From positions 1-64,000 of the forward strand of contig AZKM01000006.1 in assembly GCA_000510425.1 (NCBI GenBank): a DNA stretch of 64,000 nucleotides, given 5' to 3'. The notes under the pieces were generated by a model that worked only from the letters and a program-made list of their open reading frames with translations, did no database searches and was not told the DNA's origin. This document shows, in pieces, positions 9,856 through 18,644 of the stretch (position 1 is its first letter; every line of letters begins with the position of its first letter). The position numbers were made by a program, and so were the translations under genes. Source of the stretch: Eubacterium nodatum ATCC 33099. Its GTDB lineage: Bacteria; Bacillota; Clostridia; Peptostreptococcales; Anaerovoracaceae.

Positions 9856-10770
9856 CTATTCTGCTTCATAGTCTTTAATTTCACAGTCGCCCCACACATT
9901 TTCTAAATTATATCTGCTGCGAAGCTCAGGATTAAATATATTTATGATGATATCACCGTAATCCATCAGAATCCATCCTGAATTATTTTTTCCTGCAATA
10001 CTTCTTGGAATAATACTTATTTTTTCATATTCCTCCTTAACAGCTTCCGCAATAGCTCCTACCTGTCTATCGTTTGAGCCGCTTGCCACAATCAAACAAT
10101 CTGCAAAAGATGATTTTGCAGCAATATCTATAATTTTTATATCTATTCCCTTCTTACTGTCAATAGCTTTGGCCGCCAACATGGCAAGTTCATTATTGTT
10201 CATTACTCTCTCCATCATTTTTCTAAAATACTCCCTGGCTTCTATCGTATCTCTGTCAATTTCTATGCCCTCTTTCTCCAAAAACTTTACTGTCGATTCC
10301 AAAGATACCAAACATGCTCTGTTTAAATCATGTTCTGCTAAATTTCTAAGTACGCCTACAGAGGGATAAGACCTTGAAGGCTCAACTGCATCTGAAATAA
10401 AAATTATTTTTTCAAGTTTAGACATACCGGCTCTTCCGGTAGTATGGAAGCTTACGGCGTTAATCAAATCTTCATCTTCTATACCGTATATTTCCTTCAT
10501 ATTAAAAGCGGCAACTTTACTGTGAATAAGATTTGGATTGCTCTTATAACGATATTCTTCCAATCCGATTTTTTTTATATAAAAATCTATTTCGCTATCT
10601 GAAAGTTTGCGATACATATCGTGAAACAGAGCAGCGATTTCGGCTTTTTCAGGATTTTCACCATACTTTTCAGCTAAATACCCGGCTGTTTTCTTTACAC
10701 CTTCAATATGCCTCAGCCTTTTCTCCGATAAATTTTCCCTTAAAAATTTATAAATACAGTCCGTGTTCAT
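9856..10770 (-). CDS. fusion: YqeK HD-domain phosphohydrolase + RsfS ribosome silencing factor
   Basis: 304 residues that join two normally separate neighbours. Residues 1-188 are YqeK: His21, HD at 50-51 (AALFHDMYR), and a C-terminal region like B. subtilis YqeK (186 aa), which hydrolyses Ap4A symmetrically. Residues 190-304 are RsfS/Iojap (ELAMLAAKAIDSKKGID, VASGSNDRQVGAIAEAVKEE, GWILMDYGDIIINIF), which binds uL14 and blocks subunit joining. At the junction, Met190 (ATG at 10203) is preceded by GGAG with 6-base spacing, so free RsfS of 115 residues could also be made. The start overlaps nadD by 23 bases. The frame is continuous, with no frameshift seen. Confidence 0.9.
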   Translation of the reverse strand: MNTDCIYKFLRENLSEKRLRHIEGVKKTAGYLAEKYGENPEKAEIAALFHDMYRKLSDSEIDFYIKKIGLEEYRYKSNPNLIHSKVAAFNMKEIYGIEDEDLINAVSFHTTGRAGMSKLEKIIFISDAVEPSRSYPSVGVLRNLAEHDLNRACLVSLESTVKFLEKEGIEIDRDTIEAREYFRKMMERVMNNNELAMLAAKAIDSKKGIDIKIIDIAAKSSFADCLIVASGSNDRQVGAIAEAVKEEYEKISIIPRSIAGKNNSGWILMDYGDIIINIFNPELRSRYNLENVWGDCEIKDYEAE

Positions 10771-11350
10771 GTATATATTCAGCCACTTTAGTCGGAACTA
10801 AATGACCAATTTCCTTCCCTGCTTTTATGGTTTCTTTTATTTCTGTAGATGATATATCCCTGAGTTTATTATGAAGAACTCTGATTTCCGTTCCATATTT
10901 CTTTTTTACAGCGTTTTTCTTTTCTTTCATCTTTGTACTGTCGTAACCCGGTCTTGGTGCCAGTATGAACGAAAAGTCTCTCAAAAGCTCTTCTCCCATA
11001 TACCATGATTCTAATGTGAGAAGAGAATCACTTCCCATGATAAAATGAAGATCATCTTCCGGTCTTTTTTCCTGAATTTTTTTCATGGTTTCGTAGGTAT
11101 ATGAAACCTCAGGGCCGTCTATTTCGAGTGTCGAAACCTCAACATTCTCATATTCCGCTGCAACACAGGAGACCATAGCTATCCTATGCTTTTCATCTGC
11201 AATTTTTTGTTCCAGCTTAAAAGGGCTCATCTTAGCCGGCAATAACATAATTCTGTCACATTCAGCTTCTTCAACTGCTGCCTCCAGTACAGATAAATGT
11301 CCCAGATGGAACGGATCAAATGTTCCCCCTAATATGCCTATCTTTTCCAT
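10748..11350 (-). CDS. nadD: nicotinate-nucleotide adenylyltransferase
   Basis: 200 residues with the nucleotidyltransferase opening GILGGTFDPFHLGHL, the mid-domain FIMGSDSLL, and the C-terminal ISSTEIK motif. NadD adenylates nicotinate mononucleotide in NAD synthesis. The nadD-yqeK-rsfS order is conserved across Firmicutes and is kept here with the last two fused. The 3' end overlaps the yqeK start by 23 bases, indicating translational coupling. Confidence 0.95.
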   Translation of the reverse strand: MEKIGILGGTFDPFHLGHLSVLEAAVEEAECDRIMLLPAKMSPFKLEQKIADEKHRIAMVSCVAAEYENVEVSTLEIDGPEVSYTYETMKKIQEKRPEDDLHFIMGSDSLLTLESWYMGEELLRDFSFILAPRPGYDSTKMKEKKNAVKKKYGTEIRVLHNKLRDISSTEIKETIKAGKEIGHLVPTKVAEYIHEHGLYL

Positions 11351-11362
11351 AATAAATATTTT

Positions 11363-13135
11363 TTACTCTCTTATATCAAGTTTAAGTTCTTCCAGCTGAC
11401 TTTCATCAACAACATTCGGTGCATCGCTAACCATACATTGAGCATTCTGATTTTTAGGAAATGCCATAACTTCTCTAATGCTGGGTTCTCCCGCAAGAAG
11501 CATTACTATTCTGTCAAGACCGTATGCAATACCACCGTGAGGAGGCACGCCATATTTGAAAGCTTCAAGTAAAAATCCGAATTTCAGGTCACTTTCTTCC
11601 TTTGAAATTCCCAACAAGTCAAACATCTTACTCTGTAATTCCCTATCGTGTATACGAATACTTCCACCACCAAGTTCCACGCCGTTTAATACAATATCAT
11701 AAGCATCGGCTTTGGCAGCTAACGGATCCCTGTCAAGCAGATGTATATCTTTCTCCATCGGATGTGTAAATGGATGATGAACTGCCTTCATAATTCCTGT
11801 TTCCTCGTCTTTTTCAAACATAGGGAACTCTGTAACCCATAGCAAGTTGAATTTTTTATTATCAAGCAGACCCAATTTGCCTGCAATGTGTCGTCTCAAA
11901 AAACCGAGGGTATCAAACACGACTTTAGGCTTATCGGCAGCAATTAAAATTAAATCTCCGACCTTTGCTTTGAATTCAGATGCGACTTCCTTCAATTGCT
12001 CCTGATTGAAGAATTTATTCACAGAAGACTTATATTCTCCTTCTTCAACCCTAATCCAGACCAGTCCCTTTGCACCGTAATCTTTAGCAGCTTCTGTCAA
12101 TTTGTCTATATCTTTTCTGGAAAACTCCTTTGAACCTCCATCAATACATATACCCCTTACATCGCCTTCATCTTGCAAAGCCTTCTGAAACACCATAAAA
12201 TCAGTACATTTAATTGAAGGTACATTATTAAGGAGGTGCAGTTCAAATCCAAATCTGGTATCCGGTTTATCCGAACCATATCTTTCCATGGCTTCTTTCC
12301 ATGGCAGACGCATGAGAGGAAGTGAAATCTCCACATCCATCAGCTCTTTAAATAAACGCTTGAGATAACCTTCCTGAATTTCAATTACATCATCAACATC
12401 CACAAATGACATCTCCATATCTATTTGAGTAAATTCAGGCTGTCTGTCAGCACGAAGGTCTTCATCTCTAAAGCACTTGGCGATCTGTATATATCTATCA
12501 GTTCCGCCAACCATTAACAACTGTTTGAAAAGCTGAGGTGACTGCGGAAGTGCATAGAATTTGCCTGTGTCACCCCTGCTGGGGACAAGATAATCTCTGG
12601 CGCCTTCAGGTGTGGATCTAACCAGAATAGGAGTCTCCACATCGGTAAAACCCTTCCCATCAAAATAATCTCTGGTTAATTTTGTGATTTTATGTCTAAA
12701 AGTTAGATTTCTCTGCATCCTAACCTTTCTAAGGTCCAAATATCTATACTTCAGTCTAAGGTTATCTTCGACATTGTCATCATCTTTGATATAAATCGGT
12801 GGAGTTTCCGCCTTTGAGTAAACAACAAGTCCCCTTGCCGCAATTTCGATTTCTCCGGTTGCAAGGTCACGGTTCTTAGAACTTCTCTCCTTAACTTCAC
12901 CTTTTACCCCAATGACAAATTCTCCACGGAGAGTATGTGCTAAATCAAAGACATCTTTTGGCGTATTCTCGTCAAAGGCAATCTGAACGATTCCCGTTTT
13001 ATCTCTAAGATCGACAAAAATCAATCCGCCTAACCTTCTCTGTTTGGCAACCCAGCCGTTTAACACGACTTCTTCTCCAACATTATCTGAAGTCAAAGTA
13101 CCGCACATGTGACTTCTTTTAAATATTTCCGACAT
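11363..13135 (-). CDS. aspS: aspartyl-tRNA synthetase
   Basis: 590 residues, the full bacterial-type length: N-terminal OB anticodon-binding domain (LNGWVAKQRRLGGLIFVDLRD), class II motif 2 (FRDEDLRADRQPEFTQID), the GAD insertion, and motif 3 (GLDRIVMLLAGEPSIREV). The bacterial insertion suggests a tRNA-Asp charger, but whether it is discriminating cannot be told by eye. It follows hisS by 22 bases, the conserved hisS-aspS pair. Confidence 0.97.
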   Translation of the reverse strand: MSEIFKRSHMCGTLTSDNVGEEVVLNGWVAKQRRLGGLIFVDLRDKTGIVQIAFDENTPKDVFDLAHTLRGEFVIGVKGEVKERSSKNRDLATGEIEIAARGLVVYSKAETPPIYIKDDDNVEDNLRLKYRYLDLRKVRMQRNLTFRHKITKLTRDYFDGKGFTDVETPILVRSTPEGARDYLVPSRGDTGKFYALPQSPQLFKQLLMVGGTDRYIQIAKCFRDEDLRADRQPEFTQIDMEMSFVDVDDVIEIQEGYLKRLFKELMDVEISLPLMRLPWKEAMERYGSDKPDTRFGFELHLLNNVPSIKCTDFMVFQKALQDEGDVRGICIDGGSKEFSRKDIDKLTEAAKDYGAKGLVWIRVEEGEYKSSVNKFFNQEQLKEVASEFKAKVGDLILIAADKPKVVFDTLGFLRRHIAGKLGLLDNKKFNLLWVTEFPMFEKDEETGIMKAVHHPFTHPMEKDIHLLDRDPLAAKADAYDIVLNGVELGGGSIRIHDRELQSKMFDLLGISKEESDLKFGFLLEAFKYGVPPHGGIAYGLDRIVMLLAGEPSIREVMAFPKNQNAQCMVSDAPNVVDESQLEELKLDIRE

Positions 13136-13157
13136 TAAATCTAACTCCCTTAATTTA

Positions 13158-14414
13158 TTATGCTTTTTTTAACATTTCCAGTATATTATCAAATGAAACT
13201 TCCTGTTGCTCATGTCTGTCCATATCCTTAATCTGAACAACACCTTTTTCCAATTCTTCATCACCGATTACAATGGTTTTTTTCGCATTTAATCTTGCCG
13301 CATACTTAAATTGTCCTTTAACATTTCTGGCAAGTGTGTCCATTTGGGCGGATATTCCCTTTTTATGAAGCTCCCTTAGAATCTCCAAGCCTTTGATTCT
13401 TCCTTTATCACCCATGGTTACGATAAATACATCTGAAGGTTCCGCCTCCGGAATTTCCACCCCGTTAGCCTCCATAAGCATCAAAAGTCTTTCCTTTCCC
13501 AAGCCGAAACCCACACCGGGAATCGGAGGTCCGCCTATCTCCTGACAAAGATTGTCGTATCTTCCTCCCCCGCACACAGTTCCCTGTGCACCGATTTTAT
13601 TCGATACGAATTCAAATGCGGTTTTGGTATAGTAGTCAAGCCCCCTGACGATTCTTGGATTTACCGTATACTCAAGCCCCATGGACTCAAGATGTCCTTT
13701 AACTTCTTCAAAAGAAGATGCACATTCGTCGCACAGGTAATCAATCATATTGGGGGCATCTTTAACAAGATCTTGATCCTCCTGCGATTTGCAGTCCAAT
13801 ATCCTCATAGGATTTTTATCAAATCTGTTTTTGCAAGTGTCACAAAGCTCGTCATAGTGAGGTCTCAAAAAATCCTGAAGTGCTCGTCTATATGTTTCTC
13901 TGCAGGTAGGACATCCTACGCTGTTAATTTCCAAAACTATATCCTTAATACCCATTTCCTCCAGAAAATCATGACCTAAACAGATAACATCCGCATCAGC
14001 CATCATATTAGGAGTTCCGAATATCTCAACGCCGAACTGATGGAATTGGCGAAGTCTACCCGACTGTGGTTTTTCATATCTGAAACAAGGCGTATCATAA
14101 TAAATTTTAGTTGGCTGTACTTCTGCATACATCCTGTGTTCCACAAATGCCCTTACAGCAGGAGAGGTTCCCTCGGGTTTAAGGGTCAGACTTCTTCCTC
14201 CGTGGTCATTAAAAGTGTACATTTCTTTCTGAACTATATCGGTAGTATCTCCAACTCCTCTGTTAATCAGCTCCGTATGCTCAAATATTGGAGTTCTTAT
14301 TTCTTTGTAACCATAACGCCTGCAAATGTCATCAAACTTTCTTTCAACATAATGCCAGCGATAAACCTGATTCGGTAATACATCTTTTGTGCCTTTTGGT
14401 GCATTTGTTAACAT
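13158..14414 (-). CDS. hisS: histidyl-tRNA synthetase
   Basis: 418 residues. Opens NAPKGTKDVLP, with class II motif 2 (LKPEGTSPAVRAFVEH, then CFRYEKPQSGRLRQFHQFG), the HisA-type signature GLDYYTKTAFEF, and a C-terminal anticodon domain. It charges tRNA-His. The gene begins 3 bases after the hemZ stop and runs into aspS. No T-box leader is present. Confidence 0.97.
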   Translation of the reverse strand: MLTNAPKGTKDVLPNQVYRWHYVERKFDDICRRYGYKEIRTPIFEHTELINRGVGDTTDIVQKEMYTFNDHGGRSLTLKPEGTSPAVRAFVEHRMYAEVQPTKIYYDTPCFRYEKPQSGRLRQFHQFGVEIFGTPNMMADADVICLGHDFLEEMGIKDIVLEINSVGCPTCRETYRRALQDFLRPHYDELCDTCKNRFDKNPMRILDCKSQEDQDLVKDAPNMIDYLCDECASSFEEVKGHLESMGLEYTVNPRIVRGLDYYTKTAFEFVSNKIGAQGTVCGGGRYDNLCQEIGGPPIPGVGFGLGKERLLMLMEANGVEIPEAEPSDVFIVTMGDKGRIKGLEILRELHKKGISAQMDTLARNVKGQFKYAARLNAKKTIVIGDEELEKGVVQIKDMDRHEQQEVSFDNILEMLKKA

Positions 14415-14417
14415 TTT

Positions 14418-15785
14418 CTACCTCCATAAATTCTTTTCTTTTCGAGCACACATCTCATCAATACGATTGATATACTCTTTATAATTAGTTACATTCGGAA
14501 CCCTTACGAGCTTATTCGTTTCCGGATAATATCGTTTTGAAATCCCTCCTGCGCCCAAAGCTATTATACTCTGGTGTTCATCCATTATTCTTATATTATA
14601 CAGACCATCTGTTTTGCCTTTACAATATCCGGTATTTTCAAAGAAACCTGCCATGTGTTTCTGTCTATACAGATAATAAGGAGTAAAACCTTCCTTATGC
14701 AGAATCTCTCTACTTGATTTTAGCATTTCAGCCACTGTTTCCGCAACGCCGTAGTGATAATTTGTATCTATATTTTTCAGTCCGGAAGCTCTTTTTACCG
14801 CCAAGGTATGGATGGTTATATTATTTGCACCCATTTTAATAACTTCATTCAGAGTTGTTATAAAATCAAATACATTTTCCTCCGGTAAGCCTGCAATAAG
14901 ATCTGCATTTATAGTCTGAAACTCCTTTGACTTTGCAAGTTCAAAGGCAGCTCTGACATCCTTCGGGCTATGGGCTCTTCCAATTAAATCCAGAGTCTTT
15001 TGCTTCATTGACTGAGGATTTATGCTTATTCTATGCACGCCTTCATTTTTCAGCACATTAAGCTTATCCTCATCTATTGTATCAGGTCTTCCCGCCTCCA
15101 CTGTGAACTCCTTGATTTTAGAAAAATCAAAGGCATTTTTAGCAGCGGTTATTACCTCCTTAAGCTGATTCACCGTTAGGGTTGTAGGTGTTCCACCTCC
15201 GAAATATAAAGATTCCACCTCTAAATTGTTTTCTTTTATTTTTTCTCCCACATACCGGATTTCATGTATAAGAGCCGGTACATATTTTTCAATTTCATCA
15301 TCATCCACTTGATTTGAGGCGAAAGAACAGTATATACATCTTGTAGGGCAGAAAGGAACCCCTATATAAACACCTACTGAATTTTTATCAGGTTTCCCGC
15401 ACCTCTCAATTTGTCTTTTATATATACCAACGACCAAATTCGTCTTATCTTCCGTTAAATAGTAATCTTTGAGAAAAATCCCCCTCACTTTTTCTTCTTC
15501 AAACCGCTCTAATAATTCGCCTGCAAGCTTAATCGGTCTAACACCGGTCAAAATTCCCCAATCAGGTCTTATATCTGTTTTATTTGCGAGTTCATTGAAG
15601 ATTTCACGCTTTATTTCATCTCTATCCGCAGAAAAACTCCTATTGATATGGATGCAATCATCAAAGAGAAAACCGTCGTCCTCCCAAATTTCATATTTTT
15701 CCGGAGAAATAAATTCATCTATAAGTTCTCTTAAAATCGCCAAGTTGCTGAATCCGTGTACTTTTATTTTAATCTTCTCTAACAA
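14418..15785 (-). CDS. hemZ: HemZ-type radical SAM coproporphyrinogen dehydrogenase
   Basis: Radical SAM protein with the cluster motif CPTRCIYCSF (C-x3-C-x2-C), LYFGGGTPTTL, and INPQSMKQKTLDLIGRAHSP. The N-terminal 130 residues before the cluster are typical of HemZ rather than HemW. I place the start at a TTG at 15785 behind GAGG with 7-base spacing (455 aa); an upstream ATG at 15854 would overlap the preceding gene by 86 bases. HemZ relatives are annotated as oxygen-independent coproporphyrinogen oxidases, though the true substrate is not established for all. The hemZ-hisS-aspS order supports the name. Confidence 0.85.
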   Translation of the reverse strand: MLEKIKIKVHGFSNLAILRELIDEFISPEKYEIWEDDGFLFDDCIHINRSFSADRDEIKREIFNELANKTDIRPDWGILTGVRPIKLAGELLERFEEEKVRGIFLKDYYLTEDKTNLVVGIYKRQIERCGKPDKNSVGVYIGVPFCPTRCIYCSFASNQVDDDEIEKYVPALIHEIRYVGEKIKENNLEVESLYFGGGTPTTLTVNQLKEVITAAKNAFDFSKIKEFTVEAGRPDTIDEDKLNVLKNEGVHRISINPQSMKQKTLDLIGRAHSPKDVRAAFELAKSKEFQTINADLIAGLPEENVFDFITTLNEVIKMGANNITIHTLAVKRASGLKNIDTNYHYGVAETVAEMLKSSREILHKEGFTPYYLYRQKHMAGFFENTGYCKGKTDGLYNIRIMDEHQSIIALGAGGISKRYYPETNKLVRVPNVTNYKEYINRIDEMCARKEKNLWR

Positions 15786-16395
15786 AGGGATTCCTCTTTT
15801 TCTCGTTACCCACTGTGGTATCTCCCATGTGTCCCGGAAGAACAATAGTATCATCGGGAAGTGTATAAATTTTTTCCTTGATAGATTTTAGAATCTGCCT
15901 GTAACTTCCTCCATATAAATCTGTTCTGCCGATAGATTCTCTAAATAAAGTATCGCCGCTGAACAGATATTTGCCGCACTTAATACATACCCCACCCTCT
16001 GTATGTCCGGGTGTTTCGATAAACAGAAGCTCCATATCGCCTACTTGAATACGGTCGTAATCACTAACCCAAACATCAGGTACGATTACAATGTCTCTTC
16101 CGTATAGCTCTCTTGATGAATTTAGGATGCTATCCGAAAGGAGTTCCTTTTCTTTTGACGGTGCCGCTACCTTGATTCCGGGATAAAGCTCCAGGAGTTC
16201 ATCTACTCCGCCTATGTGATCTCCGTGTCCATGGGTCAATACTATATACTGAAGATTTAAATTTTTAGTTTCTATTGCCTTCAGCAGACTGGGACTTGCT
16301 CCGCCCGGATCTACCACAAAGGCATTTCTCTTATCATCATATGCAAGATATGTGTTTACCATTATCGGTCCTGTCGGAAATACTTCTACTTTCAT
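15769..16395 (-). CDS. MBL-fold metallohydrolase (YqgX / glyoxalase II-like)
   Basis: 208 residues with the zinc-binding THGHGDHIGG (HGHGDH at 55-60), the later TPGHTEGGVC and FSGDTLF motifs, and the C-terminal PGHMGDTTVGNEKKRNPFV. The family includes hydroxyacylglutathione hydrolases; in Firmicutes without glutathione the substrate is unknown (a bacillithiol role is known for B. subtilis YqgX). It lies between rel and hemZ, a common arrangement where dtd is often also found but is absent here. Confidence 0.88.
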   Translation of the reverse strand: MKVEVFPTGPIMVNTYLAYDDKRNAFVVDPGGASPSLLKAIETKNLNLQYIVLTHGHGDHIGGVDELLELYPGIKVAAPSKEKELLSDSILNSSRELYGRDIVIVPDVWVSDYDRIQVGDMELLFIETPGHTEGGVCIKCGKYLFSGDTLFRESIGRTDLYGGSYRQILKSIKEKIYTLPDDTIVLPGHMGDTTVGNEKKRNPFVRED

Positions 16396-16413
16396 TTATC
16401 CTCCGCTATCCAA

Positions 16414-18618
16414 CTATGATTTTGCTCTGTACACACTCATCACTCCCGAAACATTCCTGAGAGTCCGTTTGATTTTCTGCAGTTGCTGTGTGCTTACAAG
16501 CATCAAAGTTAATGTAATATTCAGTGTTTCGTTTTTATTACTTTTCGCATTTACGCCTTCGATTCTGACATCATGATCTTCACAGGCTCTTGAAATGTCA
16601 GAAAAAATCCCTCTTCTGTCCGCACAAACGATACAAATGTCTGCTGCATAGGATTTACCATCCTTGAGATCTTCCCATTCCACATCTATGAACCTTGCTT
16701 TTTCATGTTCCGGTAAAGAAATCATATTGGAACAGTCCTTCCTGTGTACGGAAATACCTCTGCCCTTAGTTATATAACCTACAATTTCATCCCCCGGCAC
16801 AGGATTGCAGCATCTTGCAGTTCTAACCATAAGTCGGCTGTTACTTTTTCCTTCTACCAGGATTCCGGGACTGTTGTGAAGTTTATTTTCATCTCGTATA
16901 CCCTTAGGTGATTCGTTTATTAAATCCTCTTCCTTTTTCGCAAGGCGCCTTTGTTCCTCACGCTGTTCGTTATTATATAGTTCAAATAGTAGATTTGCAT
17001 ATTTGCTTAGGGTAGCTCCGCCTTGAGAAATCTGAGTATAAGTTTCGTCCAATGTATTAAATTTAACCTCTTTCATGGCAGCAGTCAAAAATTTTGACTT
17101 TGCAACGACTTGGGGATCATACCCTTTTTTTCTTATATATTTGTCCAGTGCTTCCTTGCCCTTTGCTATATCATCGCCTTTATTCTGGCGCTTTAGCCAC
17201 TGCCTGATCTTATTTCTTGCAGATGAGCTCTTTGCAATTTTGAGCCAGTCCACGCTGGGTCCCGAAGAATTTGAAGATGTTACAATTTCTACTATATCAC
17301 CGTTATTCAGCGTATGATCAATTGTAACCATCTTGCCGTTAACCTTCGCTCCAACACAATGGCATCCGACATCTGTATGTATTTTAAATGCAAAATCAAG
17401 GGGTGTTGATTCTGCCGGCAGATCTATTACCTCTCCCCTTGGAGTAAAAACGAAAACCTGGGAAGCAAATAAATCCATCTTTAAGGTTTCCATAAATTCT
17501 CTCGGATCTTCAAGATCTTTCTGCCATTCCAAAGTCTGTCTGAGCCATGCCAGCTTCAGTTCTTCACTGTTCTGTTTTACATCTGAACGCCCTTCTTTAT
17601 ACTTCCAATGGGCTGCAATACCAAACTCTGCCACCCTATGCATTTCATAGGTTCTAATCTGAATTTCAAACGGCTCTCCGTTATCGCCTAATACTGTGGT
17701 ATGAAGCGACTGATACATATTAGGTTTAGGCATGGCAATATAATCTTTGAAACGCCCGGGAATAGGTTTCCACATGGTGTGAACCTGACCTAATACTGCA
17801 TAACAATCCTTAATATTTTCAACTATAATTCTAACTGCTGTCAAATCAAATATTTCGTCAAGTTGTTTATGCTGCAATACCATCTTTTTGTATACACTAT
17901 AAAGATGTTTTGACCTCCCCGATATATCAAAATGCATATTAAGAGCTTCAAGGGATTCCTTTATTTCCGTGATTACATCACTTATGAACCTTTCACGCTG
18001 GGCTTTTTTGGCAGTTACCTCTGCCCGGAGCGAATTGTATTCATCAGGATGAAGATACTTCAGAGCTATATCTTCAAGTTCAAATTTAACGGTAAATATA
18101 CCCAATCTGCTGGCAAGAGGTGCATAAATCTCCAAAGTTTCTCTGGATTTTTCGATAATCTTTTCCGGACGCATGTAGCCCAAAGTCCTCATATTGTGCA
18201 GCCTGTCAGAAAGCTTTATAATCAGAACTCTAATATCTTTTGACATTGCAAGAAACATCTTTCGGAGAGTTTCCGCCTGCGCCATTTCTTTACTGTCATA
18301 TTTCAGCGTCCCGAGTTTTGTTACCCCGTCGACTAACAGTGCAACTTCTTCTCCGAAATCCTCAACAAGCATTTCTCTTGTATATTCTGTATCTTCGACC
18401 ACATCATGCAAAAGACCACCGATTAGTGTTTCGTCATCCATTCCAAGTTCTGCAAGGATAACTGCCACTGCAATCGGATGAATAAGATAAGGTTCTCCGC
18501 TTTTGCGAAGCTGCCCCTCATGAAGCAGCTTCGCCTTATCATAAGCTCGTCCGATTAAATCGGTGTCATAGTCTTTATATTTCTGTATTTCTTTTAAAAA
18601 TTTATTTTTTGTCTCCAT
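16414..18618 (-). CDS. rel: bifunctional (p)ppGpp synthetase/hydrolase
   Basis: 734 residues, full-length long RSH. In order: HD hydrolase domain with HDVVED at 71-76, synthetase domain (RFKDYIAMPKPNMYQSLH), TGS domain (VFTPRGEVIDLPAEST), a zinc-finger-like TARCCNPVPGD segment, and a C-terminal ACT domain. Both catalytic halves look intact, so it should make and degrade (p)ppGpp on the ribosome during starvation. In most Firmicutes apt and recJ lie upstream; here the next gene upstream is secDF. Confidence 0.96.
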   Translation of the reverse strand: METKNKFLKEIQKYKDYDTDLIGRAYDKAKLLHEGQLRKSGEPYLIHPIAVAVILAELGMDDETLIGGLLHDVVEDTEYTREMLVEDFGEEVALLVDGVTKLGTLKYDSKEMAQAETLRKMFLAMSKDIRVLIIKLSDRLHNMRTLGYMRPEKIIEKSRETLEIYAPLASRLGIFTVKFELEDIALKYLHPDEYNSLRAEVTAKKAQRERFISDVITEIKESLEALNMHFDISGRSKHLYSVYKKMVLQHKQLDEIFDLTAVRIIVENIKDCYAVLGQVHTMWKPIPGRFKDYIAMPKPNMYQSLHTTVLGDNGEPFEIQIRTYEMHRVAEFGIAAHWKYKEGRSDVKQNSEELKLAWLRQTLEWQKDLEDPREFMETLKMDLFASQVFVFTPRGEVIDLPAESTPLDFAFKIHTDVGCHCVGAKVNGKMVTIDHTLNNGDIVEIVTSSNSSGPSVDWLKIAKSSSARNKIRQWLKRQNKGDDIAKGKEALDKYIRKKGYDPQVVAKSKFLTAAMKEVKFNTLDETYTQISQGGATLSKYANLLFELYNNEQREEQRRLAKKEEDLINESPKGIRDENKLHNSPGILVEGKSNSRLMVRTARCCNPVPGDEIVGYITKGRGISVHRKDCSNMISLPEHEKARFIDVEWEDLKDGKSYAADICIVCADRRGIFSDISRACEDHDVRIEGVNAKSNKNETLNITLTLMLVSTQQLQKIKRTLRNVSGVMSVYRAKS

Positions 18619-18644
18619 ATACGAAATCTCCGAAAATGCACCTG

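Noticed and set aside
9814-14420. T-box leaders of leuS, aspS or hisS
   Set aside because: The gaps upstream are 3-42 bases, too short for a T-box.
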